64,000 bases of DNA from PSRI01 sp041484195 (GCA_041484195.1 JBGPHC010000003.1:124001-188000), one strand, 5' to 3'; shown: positions 42,230 to 50,845, counted from the stretch's first letter. A program made the numbers and translations. The notes: generated by a model from the sequence alone, not told the origin.

Positions 42230-44344
42230 ATGTCAGTCCCAAAGCAAATATTAATTTTTATCACCCAAATTTTCTTCTGTGTTGCCTGTTTTGCACAAAG
42301 AAAACAGATTGACAGTCTGAAAAAAGCATTGCCCGCCCTGAAAGATTCTGCAAGAATAGATTGTCTGAACGCATTAAGTGAAACATACAAAGGCCCTCCA
42401 GACTGCTTTAGCGAAGAACGTAGCAGGGCTCAAATAGATACTGCCGAAATATTCATCTTTGAAGCGCTTGAAGAAGCAAAAAAAATAGGTTATATCCATG
42501 GCATAGCAAAAGCTGTGTCGATGAAAGCAGAACTAGCATTCGAGAAATATGATGATTATCCAGAAACAGAAAAATTAAGCCGTGAAGCCATCGCTTTATA
42601 TAAAAAAACAGCAAATAAAGAAAGACTGAATGAAACTTATTGGAGGTTGGGTTTGGCATTACATTCACAAAGTAATTTTGAGGCGGCGATAAGTAATTAT
42701 GATACCAGCTTTGATTTAAGTAAAAAGGCAGGCGATTCAATGTATGTTTTTTACTCGGTTATTACCTCAGCTCGTGTTTATATGGAAAGGGGCGATTACA
42801 AAAAAGCATTTGAAAAACTGCTGGATTTGCATCAGTTATTATTGAGGGATAATAATACGACATGGAAGGCCTGGGAATTACAACTAATCGGCGATCTGTA
42901 TTTGAGTATCGACGATTTTCCTACTGCTTTAAAGTATTATCAGCAAGGATTTCAACTAATCAAACCCAACTATCAGGCATTAGCTAGTGCATTTGCCATC
43001 AATAAACAATTTGATTCCGCAAAATATTATTATAGCCTTGTTGTTGTTGATACCGCCAATCAAAGGAAGCTCCGGTTTCATTTAGCAAGCGTGGGTGAAT
43101 ACTATTTTTGGCAAAATGAATATGATAAGGCGTTGTCAAATTTATTAAATAGCTTAAATTATAACAGGCAAGATAATGACGTCAACCAGGTAATGCGGGT
43201 ATTAGTCGATATTGCAAAAATACATCTCGCATTACAAAATAATGACTCCGCCTATCGATATGCAAATGAAGCACTGGCTATTGCAAAGCAAAAAGGTGCA
43301 AGGCAAATGGTTATGAACAGTTACGAAATTCTTTATTCCATTTATGATCATTGGCAACAAAAAGACAGCGCACTTTTTTACCACATGAAATATGTAGCTA
43401 TTAAAGATTCAATCACTTCAGCGCAGGTAGCTGCAAAACTTGTTGGTTATAATTTTGATCAAAAGATAGAATTGCTGAACAAGGAGAAAGAAGTGCAGCA
43501 GGTTCAGTTGCAAAAGCAAGCCTTAATCAAAAACATTCTCATAGGGGGTATAATTGTTTTGTTGCTTATGGGGATTATCATTGTCAGCAATATAATACTC
43601 AAACACAGAAATGAAGCATACCACCGTAAATTAGCAGAAAACGAATTACAAATTGAGAAACTGGAAAATGAAAAAAAGCAAACTGCATTACAACAAGATG
43701 CAATAGAACTCGAAATGCAGGCCCTGCGTGCGCAAATGAATCCACATTTTATTTTCAACTCCCTGAACTCCATCAATCGATTCATATTGCAAAACGATAG
43801 GGCGCAAGCTTCCGAGTACCTCACTAAATTCTCAAAGCTTGTCCGCATGATCCTGCAGAATTCCCAAGAATCACTGATATCGCTCGAGAGTGAATTGGAA
43901 TCTCTTGAATTATACCTGCACCTGGAAGCTGTACGATTTGATCATCGTTTCTCATATAAAATTTCGGTCCAAAAGGATCTGGACATTTCAGCTTTGAAAG
44001 TTCCTCCGTTGATGATCCAACCCTATGCGGAAAATGCAATATGGCATGGGCTGATGCATAAAGAAACAAAGGGGCAATTGGATATTGAGGTGAGCCAGGA
44101 AAAGGAATTCCTGTTTTTCAGAATTGCTGACGATGGAATCGGGAGAAGAAAATCTGCCGCATTGGCGAGTAAATCCGCAAACCGACATAAGTCAATGGGG
44201 CTGAGAATTACGGCCGACAGGATCGCTATGATTCAACAATCAGATTCAAATGAGTCAGCAGTAGCCATTAATGACCTGATTGGGCCTGACGGCAATGCCG
44301 CCGGAACCGAAGTAGTTATAAAAATTCCTTTGCTATATGATTAA
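42230..44344 (+). CDS. TPR-containing LytS-type histidine kinase (copy 2)
   Basis: This 704-residue paralogue of the preceding kinase has the same order: signal peptide, TPR array, one membrane helix (about 432-457), coiled coil, MNPHFIFNSLNSINRFI (about 503) and a HATPase with PPLMIQPYAENAIWHGL and DDGIGRRKS. The kinase half is nearly identical in pattern to copy 1, while the sensor half has drifted, as expected for duplication followed by a change of input. Its end overlaps the response regulator gene by 8 bases. Confidence 0.94.
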   Translation: MSVPKQILIFITQIFFCVACFAQRKQIDSLKKALPALKDSARIDCLNALSETYKGPPDCFSEERSRAQIDTAEIFIFEALEEAKKIGYIHGIAKAVSMKAELAFEKYDDYPETEKLSREAIALYKKTANKERLNETYWRLGLALHSQSNFEAAISNYDTSFDLSKKAGDSMYVFYSVITSARVYMERGDYKKAFEKLLDLHQLLLRDNNTTWKAWELQLIGDLYLSIDDFPTALKYYQQGFQLIKPNYQALASAFAINKQFDSAKYYYSLVVVDTANQRKLRFHLASVGEYYFWQNEYDKALSNLLNSLNYNRQDNDVNQVMRVLVDIAKIHLALQNNDSAYRYANEALAIAKQKGARQMVMNSYEILYSIYDHWQQKDSALFYHMKYVAIKDSITSAQVAAKLVGYNFDQKIELLNKEKEVQQVQLQKQALIKNILIGGIIVLLLMGIIIVSNIILKHRNEAYHRKLAENELQIEKLENEKKQTALQQDAIELEMQALRAQMNPHFIFNSLNSINRFILQNDRAQASEYLTKFSKLVRMILQNSQESLISLESELESLELYLHLEAVRFDHRFSYKISVQKDLDISALKVPPLMIQPYAENAIWHGLMHKETKGQLDIEVSQEKEFLFFRIADDGIGRRKSAALASKSANRHKSMGLRITADRIAMIQQSDSNESAVAINDLIGPDGNAAGTEVVIKIPLLYD

Positions 44345-45077
44345 AGCAATCCTCATTGACGATGAAGTCCATTGCCTGGACACATTGAATATCCTCCTGA
44401 CGGATTTTTGCCCGGAAGTCCAGGTTCAGCAACAATGCATGTCCGCAAAAAAGGGTCTTGAAGCGATTGAAAAGTTTAAACCGGATCTTGTTTTTCTGGA
44501 TATTGAAATGCCCTCAATGAATGGCTTTGAATTGCTTGAACAATTCGCACAGATCCCATTCTCAGTAATATTCACAACCAGTTATGATCAATATGCCATT
44601 AAGGCCATCCGCTTCAGCGCTTTGGATTATTTACTAAAACCAATTGATCCGAAAGAACTAGTAGCAGCAGTCCACAAAATCCAGGTGCTAAGTCATCCAC
44701 CTACGGTTGAACAATTTCAGATGCTGATGGATCAGATCCAGCACAAGGAGCCTGGCTTTACCAAGATCGCAGTACCTACGGCTGAAGGATTCGAATTGAT
44801 CCCCGCCAACGAATTGGTGCGTTGCGAAGCCGACGATAATTATACCCACCTCTTTCTAAAGAGTAAAAAGAAGATCACTGCCTGCCGTACGCTTAAAGAA
44901 ATGGAAGAACAGCTTGAGTCCTTTTCCGCATTTCTGCGAGTACACCATTCTTATATGGTCAACCTGAACGAGGTTACCAAATACGTGCGCGGGGAAGGAG
45001 GCTACCTCGTGATGACAGATGGTAGTACTGTAAACGTTTCACGAAGTAGGAAAGAGGCACTATTAAAGTATTTCTAA
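44337..45077 (+). CDS. LytTR family response regulator
   Basis: This 246-residue regulator has a receiver domain with phospho-acceptor Asp55 in VFLDIEMPSMNGFELL and a LytTR domain (about 145-246) with IPANELVRCEADDNYTHLFL and FLRVHHSYMVNLNEV. It overlaps kinase copy 2 by 8 bases and is the only regulator for two complete kinases. The two PepSY-like secreted proteins downstream are its most likely neighbours for regulation, but no binding site could be assigned. Confidence 0.95.
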   Translation: MIKAILIDDEVHCLDTLNILLTDFCPEVQVQQQCMSAKKGLEAIEKFKPDLVFLDIEMPSMNGFELLEQFAQIPFSVIFTTSYDQYAIKAIRFSALDYLLKPIDPKELVAAVHKIQVLSHPPTVEQFQMLMDQIQHKEPGFTKIAVPTAEGFELIPANELVRCEADDNYTHLFLKSKKKITACRTLKEMEEQLESFSAFLRVHHSYMVNLNEVTKYVRGEGGYLVMTDGSTVNVSRSRKEALLKYF

Positions 45078-45408
45078 ATACTCCGGGCTTAATGCTCATG
45101 CATTGCCGGCCACTATCAAAGTAAATTGGCCGAAAGATAATTTGAAAGGCTCCACTGAACTCCAATGACGCGGATCTTATCATCCATTCCTGAATTCGCC
45201 CCTCCTCCTTCTGTTTTTCAATTTCTCATGCCATTCTGAATCTGCAATCCACAAAAGTTCTAAAAATTGTTTCCCCCGGCTCTCCTATCCCGACCAATTA
45301 CTGTCAGTATCTGCAAAATGCTCATTAGCCCTCGCAAAGGCTTAGAGGTCGGAGTATTTTTGATTTAGCAAACGAAGCAAAAAATAAAAACTCAAAAAAA
45401 ATACAATC
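45078..45408. other. 331-base region before the first PepSY-like gene
   Basis: Apart from the -7 element at 45355-45362 nothing definite is seen: no ORF, no terminator with a T-tract after the regulator gene. Confidence 0.4.
45355..45362 (+). promoter_or_regulatory. -7 element for the first PepSY-like gene
   Basis: TATTTTTG matches TAnnTTTG and lies 46 bases before the start codon. The -33 region (TTAG) is weak, which would fit an activated promoter. Confidence 0.45.
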
Positions 45409-45954
45409 ATGAAAAAGTCAATCCTCGCCAAACTAGCCGGCTCAGCTCTGGCCCTGGCATTTGTAAGCTTCCTACATGCTCAAAACACCAATGATGTGAC
45501 GCTCGAAGGTGTGAAATATCTAAGTGCAAATCTTTCCGCAGGCAATGCAGGCAAACTTGAAAATCCCTCCACCCCTTATGCTGTTGACGCACACAGCAGG
45601 GCTATTAAGGATTTCAAGAAGAGTTTTAAATCAGCAAGCGATGAGCGTTGGACCGTGGCTTCCGATGGATTCATAGCAAGTTTCACCCAGGCAGACATCA
45701 AAACCGCGGTGGCCTATAACAAGAAAGGCATATGGCAACACACCATTCGCTACTACGGCGAACAACAACTGCCCACGGATGTAAGAGCCATGGTCAAGAA
45801 AACAAATTTCGACTCGAACATCAGGCAGGTGGAAGAAATTGAAATGATCGACAAGACGATCTACCTGGTTCATGTGGAAGACCAGTCCAGCCGCAAACTC
45901 ATCAGGGTATGCGATGGCGAAATGCAAACACTGGTTGACGCAAAAAAAAGCTAG
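45409..45954 (+). CDS. Secreted PepSY-like protein (paralogue 1)
   Basis: This 181-residue protein has a signal peptide (1-25, ending HAQ). A linker leads to a domain with SRAIKDFKKSFKSASDERWTVASDGFIASF, YNKKGIWQHTIRYYGEQQLPTDVRAMV and the end motif KTIYLVHVEDQSSRKLIRVCDGEM. This is the PepSY-like fold common in small exported Bacteroidota proteins. It shares order and motifs with the gene at 46423 and is followed by the same terminator cassette. Function is unknown; position after a TPR-kinase/LytTR system suggests stress- or surface-related expression. Confidence 0.85.
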   Translation: MKKSILAKLAGSALALAFVSFLHAQNTNDVTLEGVKYLSANLSAGNAGKLENPSTPYAVDAHSRAIKDFKKSFKSASDERWTVASDGFIASFTQADIKTAVAYNKKGIWQHTIRYYGEQQLPTDVRAMVKKTNFDSNIRQVEEIEMIDKTIYLVHVEDQSSRKLIRVCDGEMQTLVDAKKS

Positions 45955-46000
45955 CCTGATCATATCTGCCGAATCGAATAAAATAATTCCAAACTTTTTC

Positions 46001-46069
46001 AATGAGGAGGTATAAGGTTCTGTTAGTTCACAAAAAAAGAGTAATAGCTATGGCTGTTACTCTCTTTTT
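46001..46069 (+). repeat. Repeated 3' cassette, copy 1
   Basis: The block AATGAGGAGGTATA, a short variable part ending TTAG, and a terminator hairpin occur here and again at 47011-47080, each after a PepSY-like gene. The AGGAGGT inside is a perfect Shine-Dalgarno-like word, but no start codon follows at a useful distance. Confidence 0.75.
46038..46069 (+). terminator. Terminator of PepSY-like gene 1
   Basis: An 11-bp stem AGAGTAATAGC / GCTGTTACTCT (one G-T pair), loop TATG, is followed by C and five T. Confidence 0.88.
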
Positions 46070-46422
46070 ATTCTTGAACTAGTCCAATTTGAATTCCTTG
46101 ATTTCACTATTTCATATTTAGCCGAACCCTTACCGGATCAAAGTTTTCTTGATGCATCGACTAGATAATTTCAGTGGGATGGATTTGTTAAACTTTTATT
46201 AGTAAAATAAAACCACGCAACATTCTTCCAATTCCGGTTTACTTTTATACGAAGAATGTCGTTTCAAACATTCTCCTGTCTATTGACCCCATAAAAGTAT
46301 TTTGGAATTCCAGGATACTGTCCAGCGGTTAGCCTCCCCATTAGTGATCATCACAATGATAACGTAAATCACATTTTACAGGTGATAGGGTATTCTATTT
46401 CTTCATTCTAAAATGCTAAGCA

Positions 46423-46974
46423 ATGAAAAAGTTATTATGGGCCGTTGCCGGCGGATGTCTTTCCGTCTTTGCGATGGCAGACTATGTGTCTGCACAAGAT
46501 AAGGATGCAGCAAAAATGTTAACTCTCAATACCCAGGCAAATTCAGGGAGGCCGGACAGGAATCTAAAAACAGAATTTGCAGGTGCAAAAAAAACCGGTC
46601 CCGTTAGCATCAGAGCCATAAGGGATTTCAAAAAATCCTATCCGGATGTGAAGCATGTGAGTTGGGTGGAAGTGGAAGATGGTTATATCGCGCATTTTGA
46701 TATCGACGGCGAAAAGACAAAAGTCGCCTATGATACCAGAGGGAGCTGGCAGTATCTTCTCCGGGAAAGGCATGAATCAACCATGCCAAAAGATGTCAGG
46801 GCCCAGGTGAGGAGCTGCTACTATGATTATAGTATAAGCCAGGTAGAGGAACTAGAACTCTTTGACAAAACAATTTACCTGGTATTGCTCGAAGACAATA
46901 AAAGTTGGAAGCGGCTCAGGATATCAGACGGTGAAATGGAATTGATAGGGGACTATAAGAAAAACAGATTCTGA
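46423..46974 (+). CDS. Secreted PepSY-like protein (paralogue 2)
   Basis: This 183-residue protein is a paralogue of the gene at 45409. It has a signal peptide (1-25, ending SAQ), then AIRDFKKSYPDVKHVSWVEVEDGYIAHF, YDTRGSWQYLLRERHESTMPKDVRAQV and KTIYLVLLEDNKSWKRLRISDGEM. Similar length, motif order and 3' cassette show a tandem duplication, and sequence drift is moderate. Function unknown. Confidence 0.85.
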   Translation: MKKLLWAVAGGCLSVFAMADYVSAQDKDAAKMLTLNTQANSGRPDRNLKTEFAGAKKTGPVSIRAIRDFKKSYPDVKHVSWVEVEDGYIAHFDIDGEKTKVAYDTRGSWQYLLRERHESTMPKDVRAQVRSCYYDYSISQVEELELFDKTIYLVLLEDNKSWKRLRISDGEMELIGDYKKNRF

Positions 46975-47010
46975 TGCCTGACAAAGCCCCGGAACCATTA
47001 AATGTCTATT

Positions 47011-47080
47011 AATGAGGAGGTATAGGGCTCGATTAGTTTTCTAAAAAAGGAGTAATGGCTAAGGCTGTTACTCTCTTTTT
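47011..47080 (+). repeat. Repeated 3' cassette, copy 2
   Basis: Same order as the copy at 46001: AATGAGGAGGTATA, a variable part ending TTAG, then a GAGTAAT...GTTACTC terminator. The first 14 bases are identical in the two copies. Confidence 0.75.
47050..47080 (+). terminator. Terminator of PepSY-like gene 2
   Basis: A 10-bp stem GAGTAATGGC / GCTGTTACTC (two G-T pairs), loop TAAG, is followed by TCTTTTT. Confidence 0.85.
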
Positions 47081-47231
47081 CTTTTATACCATTCCGCAGT
47101 AAAGCAGATACATAACAATCCTATTCGGTTCAATAATAGAATGTTAGGCATATTTTCCTAAAACTTCGTTCTATTTTGGGATTACTTATCTGACACAATT
47201 ACATTAAGAATTGGTTATCAGTACAATATAA

Positions 47232-47247
47232 TTTGACATTTGTCAAA
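47232..47247. promoter_or_regulatory. Palindromic candidate operator of the Xre/RES module
   Basis: TTTGACA-TT-TGTCAAA is a perfect 7-bp inverted repeat with a 2-base spacer, located 20 bases before the -7 element of the antitoxin gene. Antitoxins of this type usually repress their own operon, so this is the best candidate binding site. Confidence 0.6.
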
Positions 47248-47267
47248 AAAAATCCGACATATTTCCT

Positions 47268-47275
47268 TAGCTTTG
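47268..47275 (+). promoter_or_regulatory. -7 element of the Xre/RES module
   Basis: TAGCTTTG fits TAnnTTTG and lies 18 bases before the antitoxin ATG. TTTG words lie inside the palindrome upstream, at a spacing (25 bases or more) longer than usual. Confidence 0.5.
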
Positions 47276-47293
47276 TTGTACAAATTTAAAGAT

Positions 47294-47725
47294 ATGGCTA
47301 AGGCTATAGACATTACAGACAGAAAGACTTCTTACAATTCAATCGATGACAAGAATGTAATTTTCTTCATTCAGGCGGTGAGACATGGATTTACATTCAG
47401 AATCTTCTGGAGCATTGCCAAGAAAACTCCTTTCAGTTTAGGTGAATGGTCAGGGTTTCTAAATATGTCGGAGAGAACAATGCAAAGATATAAGAGAGAA
47501 CAAAAGACATTTGATCCGATATATTCAGAAAAGATTCTTCAGGTATCGCTTTTGTACAATTTGGGTATTGAAGTCTTTGGAATTAAGGGAAAATTTGATT
47601 CCTGGCTGGAAACTCAGAATCTTGCCCTCGGCGGAATCAAGCCCAAAGAATTACTGGATAATAGTTTTGGGATAGGCTTATTGAAAGATGAATTGACTCG
47701 AATTGAACACGGGGTCCTGGCATGA
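47294..47725 (+). CDS. Type II antitoxin, Xre/MbcA/ParS family
   Basis: This 143-residue antitoxin has an N-terminal helix-turn-helix region around FSLGEWSGFLNMSERTMQRYKRE and a C-terminal toxin-binding domain with the pattern VFGIKGKFDSWLETQNLALGGIKPKELLDNSFGI. That pattern is the standard one for Xre/MbcA/ParS antitoxins. The ATG at 47294 (MAKAIDITDRKTSYN) was chosen because the upstream extension overlaps the promoter. Its end overlaps the RES toxin start as ATGA. Confidence 0.92.
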   Translation: MAKAIDITDRKTSYNSIDDKNVIFFIQAVRHGFTFRIFWSIAKKTPFSLGEWSGFLNMSERTMQRYKREQKTFDPIYSEKILQVSLLYNLGIEVFGIKGKFDSWLETQNLALGGIKPKELLDNSFGIGLLKDELTRIEHGVLA

Positions 47726-48183
47726 AAGTGTATAGGCTTAGTTCGGAAAAATATAAGGCCGGTCTTTCAGGCAAAGGAGCTGAAATTTCGGGGGGCCGCT
47801 GGAATAGTAAAGGCATAGCAATACTATATACAAGCGAATCGCGGGCCTTGTGCACCACCGAGATTGCCGTGCATAGTCCTCTAGGAATTATTCCGGCAAA
47901 TTATTGGATTGTTACGATTGAATTTCCTGACGGCATCGATATTCTTGAACCCGATCCTGCAGCATTTCCCGCGGATTGGAATACATTCCCCCATCCACAT
48001 GCCACACAATTAATTGGAGATGATTTTATAGCAAATGGAAAATATCTGGTCATGAAAGTGCCGTCGGCAGTTGTGCCAGGTGACTTTAATTATTTGATAA
48101 ACCCAAAACACAAATTAAATTCTCAGGTGAAAATTATAAAAACAGAAGTTTTTGAATTTGACAAGAGATTATTTAAAAGATAG
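47722..48183 (+). CDS. RES-domain toxin (NAD+-degrading type)
   Basis: This 153-residue protein has the RES domain pattern: KVYRLSSEKYKAGLSGKGAEISGGRWNSKG (the conserved Arg in GGRWNS), then YTSESRALCTTEIAVH (conserved Tyr and Glu) and PADWNTFPHPHATQLIGDDFI. Characterised RES toxins break down NAD+ and cause growth arrest. It overlaps its antitoxin by 4 bases and is full length, so the module looks intact. Confidence 0.92.
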   Translation: MKVYRLSSEKYKAGLSGKGAEISGGRWNSKGIAILYTSESRALCTTEIAVHSPLGIIPANYWIVTIEFPDGIDILEPDPAAFPADWNTFPHPHATQLIGDDFIANGKYLVMKVPSAVVPGDFNYLINPKHKLNSQVKIIKTEVFEFDKRLFKR

Positions 48184-48559
48184 CAGCTCTGCAAAATGAA
48201 TAATTGTTCTCCGCTACCGGTTTCGCATTTCCCGAAATAGTTTTATTAGATCAGGATGCAAATTGGTGCAGGTTAGTGGAGACACTAACCTGTGCGGGGA
48301 GATCAGGATTCCGGAGTCCGGTTCATTTTGAAACATCCTTGCGACTTTCCATTCAACTTTTTTGTGCTGGTTTGGTTCATGTCTCCAGGAAAGAATGATT
48401 GATGCATGCGCATGAATCGGGACGATGAACTGATTGCGACGCAACGAAGCCGCCATGGAATACCAAAGCTGGTATCTCACCCCTTCCAATCTGGAATGGC
48501 GGATCCAATTCCAACGAAATTCAGGATTAGCTTTTCCAATTATCATTTCGCTTATTCCC
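48184..48559. other. 376-base region with a REP-like hairpin
   Basis: The region between the toxin stop and the convergent phosphatase stop has no convincing gene. A minus-strand frame of 110 codons is open but has no recognisable motif. The main structure is the hairpin at 48269-48292. Confidence 0.45.
48269..48292. repeat. Perfect 10-bp hairpin with GAGA loop, REP-like
   Basis: CAGGTTAGTG / CACTAACCTG with loop GAGA is a perfect palindromic element not followed by a T-tract. The flanks (GGTG before, TGCGGGG after) are GC-rich. It looks like a repetitive extragenic palindrome rather than a terminator; whether it recurs in the genome cannot be seen here. Confidence 0.5.
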
Positions 48560-49381
48560 TCAATATTGTTTCAGTGTCTTTTTAATGATGCTGTCTTTTT
48601 GTTCCGTATTCAATCTGTGGTCGAATCCATACAAAGCTCCCTCCCAATCGCCGTACATGGCGTTCGGCAATACAATAAACCTCGACCCAAACATTGTGGC
48701 ATCATTTTCAACCTGCACATTCCTTTCGGTATAGGGCTTCTTATCAAAAACGGCACTGAAATCACTCAGGTTGTCGCCGAATAATAATAAGATTTCGTGG
48801 GTTTGCATAACAATCTGCCTCCTGGATTCCTTACCGGAGCTTTCATTCTTCAATAGCAAATGCCCATCACTAGCATCAGGGAAATTCCATTTCTGCAAAT
48901 TCTTCAGGGTTGATTCCCTTTCCTTCTCCATCCTGTTAGTTATGTAAAAAATGCTGACCCCCCTGCTTTTTGCATACCTCAGAAATGAGAGGGCGCCAGG
49001 AATTGTATCACAAGCCGTCATTGAGGTCCATTTCATCCAGGAAGAATCTGAATAACCGAGGTTCCGCAATGACTGGTGAACCGTATAAGGACTATTGTCC
49101 AGGATCGTTTCATCAATGTCGGTCACAATGGCGGTGGGTTTGTTGTAAGACTGATTCAACAAAATATCCAACCTCATCCTACCCAAGTTATATGCCTGAA
49201 AACACAGCGCCTTATATTCCGACCCTTTTTGATGCCAGAGCGCTCCCCAGGCCGGTCCTAATTGGGAGAGTGAATACTGATTATAAATTGCAACGCCCGA
49301 CTGCTGCACTTTGCAGGACAGGGCCATCAAAAGTGAAAATCCGATTACTAGTCCGCACTGAAATCGCCTGGAATTACTCAT
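48560..49381 (-). CDS. Lipoprotein e(P4)-type 5'-nucleotidase/acid phosphatase (HAD class)
   Basis: This 273-residue lipoprotein has a signal peptide with lipobox LMALSC (Cys23) and a HAD phosphatase domain. VTDIDETILDN (Asp88, Asp90) is the nucleophile motif, YITNRMEKERESTLKNL follows, and the acidic LFGDNLSDF closes the active site. The family dephosphorylates NMN and other nucleotides at the outer membrane surface or in the periplasm. Length is normal. It is a single gene, divergent from mnmA. Confidence 0.92.
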   Translation of the reverse strand: MSNSRRFQCGLVIGFSLLMALSCKVQQSGVAIYNQYSLSQLGPAWGALWHQKGSEYKALCFQAYNLGRMRLDILLNQSYNKPTAIVTDIDETILDNSPYTVHQSLRNLGYSDSSWMKWTSMTACDTIPGALSFLRYAKSRGVSIFYITNRMEKERESTLKNLQKWNFPDASDGHLLLKNESSGKESRRQIVMQTHEILLLFGDNLSDFSAVFDKKPYTERNVQVENDATMFGSRFIVLPNAMYGDWEGALYGFDHRLNTEQKDSIIKKTLKQY

Positions 49382-49557
49382 TATTATGAAAATTTAGGAT
49401 GAAGTTTAAAGATATATGTATTTTAATATTCTGATTTCCATGAGTCAGCTCCTGTATCCAAATTAATTCTATGAATATTGCTCCTTATGGTCGGGATATG
49501 TTGCCCATTCGCTGCAGGTGCTAGCATAGCAATATCCGTCTTATCGCTGCTTTTCCG

Positions 49558-49565
49558 TAAATTTG
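49558..49565 (+). promoter_or_regulatory. -7 element of mnmA
   Basis: TAAATTTG matches TAnnTTTG and lies 18 bases before the mnmA ATG. No clear TTTG -33 element is seen. Confidence 0.5.
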
Positions 49566-49583
49566 CATCCTTAATTTAAAACC

Positions 49584-50678
49584 ATGAGCCGTAAAGGAAA
49601 AGTGCTGGTTGCCATGAGCGGCGGTATTGACAGTACCGTGACGGCTCTCATGCTGCATGATGAGGGCTATGAAGTGGTAGGCATCACCATGAAAACCTGG
49701 GATTATGCCAGCGCGGGAAGCAGCAAGAAAGAAACCGGCTGCTGCAATCTGGATTCATTTAACGACGCTAGAATGGCGGCTGTCGAACATGGATTTCCAC
49801 ATTTTGTATTGGATATCCGCGAAGAATTCGGGGATTTTGTAATTGATAATTTCGTAGAAGAATACATGGCAGGCCGCACGCCCAATCCCTGCGTTATGTG
49901 CAATACTCATATCAAATGGAGGGCGCTCCTGAAAAGAGCTGATGCCCTGGGTTGCGATTATATTGCCACGGGTCACTATGGGAAAATCCATCAGCACGAT
50001 AATGGACGCTATGTGATCAGCAAAGGGGTCGATGACCTAAAGGATCAAAGCTATGTTCTATGGGGACTGCAGCAGGACCTTCTGTCCCGAACAATATTGC
50101 CCCTGGGAAATTTCCGCAAACCGGAAATCAGGCAGATGGCCATGGACTATGGATATGCTGAACTTGCCAAAAAAAGCGAGAGCTACGAAATATGCTTTGT
50201 TCCGGACAATGACTACAGAGGATTTCTTAAGCGGAGGGTGGAAGGACTCGAACAAAATGTGGATGGTGGGAATTTCATTGATAAGTCAGGTAAGATCCTG
50301 GGCAAACATAAAGGATATCCATTCTACACTGTTGGGCAAAGAAAGGGTCTCGACATTGCGTTGGGCAGACCTGTATTTGTCACAAGGATCGATCCTGAAA
50401 CCAATACCGTTGTCCTGGGCGAAGAACTGGATCTGAATCGTGATGAAATGGTTGTGAGCAAGCTCAACTGGATAAAATATGATGGGATCAGTGACGGGAT
50501 GGAAGCCGTGGTGAAAATAAGATATAAGGACAAGGGCGGTCTGGCCAATCTGTATAATCAGGATGGCGGCTTGAAGGTTCGGTTTTATGAATCAGCCAAG
50601 GGGATAGCGCCTGGCCAGAGTGCCGTGTTCTATGAAGGCGACGATGTGATCGGAGGAGGGGTGATACTCAGGAATTGA
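49584..50678 (+). CDS. mnmA: tRNA-specific 2-thiouridylase
   Basis: MnmA adds sulfur to the 2-position of wobble uridine in tRNA-Lys, -Glu and -Gln. This 364-residue protein has the PP-loop VAMSGGIDSTV (8-18), the catalytic-cysteine segment NPCVMCNTHIKW (about 100-111) and the second active-site cysteine in YEICFVPDNDYRGF. The tail GGGVI is also present. Length and order are normal. Confidence 0.97.
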   Translation: MSRKGKVLVAMSGGIDSTVTALMLHDEGYEVVGITMKTWDYASAGSSKKETGCCNLDSFNDARMAAVEHGFPHFVLDIREEFGDFVIDNFVEEYMAGRTPNPCVMCNTHIKWRALLKRADALGCDYIATGHYGKIHQHDNGRYVISKGVDDLKDQSYVLWGLQQDLLSRTILPLGNFRKPEIRQMAMDYGYAELAKKSESYEICFVPDNDYRGFLKRRVEGLEQNVDGGNFIDKSGKILGKHKGYPFYTVGQRKGLDIALGRPVFVTRIDPETNTVVLGEELDLNRDEMVVSKLNWIKYDGISDGMEAVVKIRYKDKGGLANLYNQDGGLKVRFYESAKGIAPGQSAVFYEGDDVIGGGVILRN

Positions 50679-50845
50679 TTATCGGCTATATTTGGTTTGG
50701 GATTTGGGAATCCCTGGACTTTAAGGCGGCGAATATTTCCAGATTACGCGAAGGCCAAGCCTGGCGAGGTTGTTTGGGTAATCATCGCCTAGTTCCTTAA
50801 TTATTAAGCTATTATTAGCAATAAAAAATATTCTGATTCGTTAGC

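Larger units (their letters stand above)
45955..46422. other. 468-base region between the two PepSY-like paralogues
   Basis: It contains the first copy of a repeated 3' cassette with a terminator (46001-46069). It also holds a 9-bp inverted repeat ACATTCTTC / GAAGAATGT (46220-46259), with a third related half-site AACATTCTCC at 46269. The rest is AT-rich without an ORF. The inverted repeat is a candidate operator for the second gene. Confidence 0.5.
46975..47293. other. 319-base region with second cassette and toxin-antitoxin promoter
   Basis: It holds the second repeated cassette and terminator (47011-47080), then an AT-rich stretch, a palindrome at 47232-47247 and a -7 element at 47268-47275. 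Confidence 0.6.

Noticed and set aside
48214..48546. Minus-strand 110-codon frame as a REP-associated transposase fragment
   Set aside because: No transposase motif (for example a HxH catalytic pair in context) could be identified, although the adjacent palindrome made this tempting.
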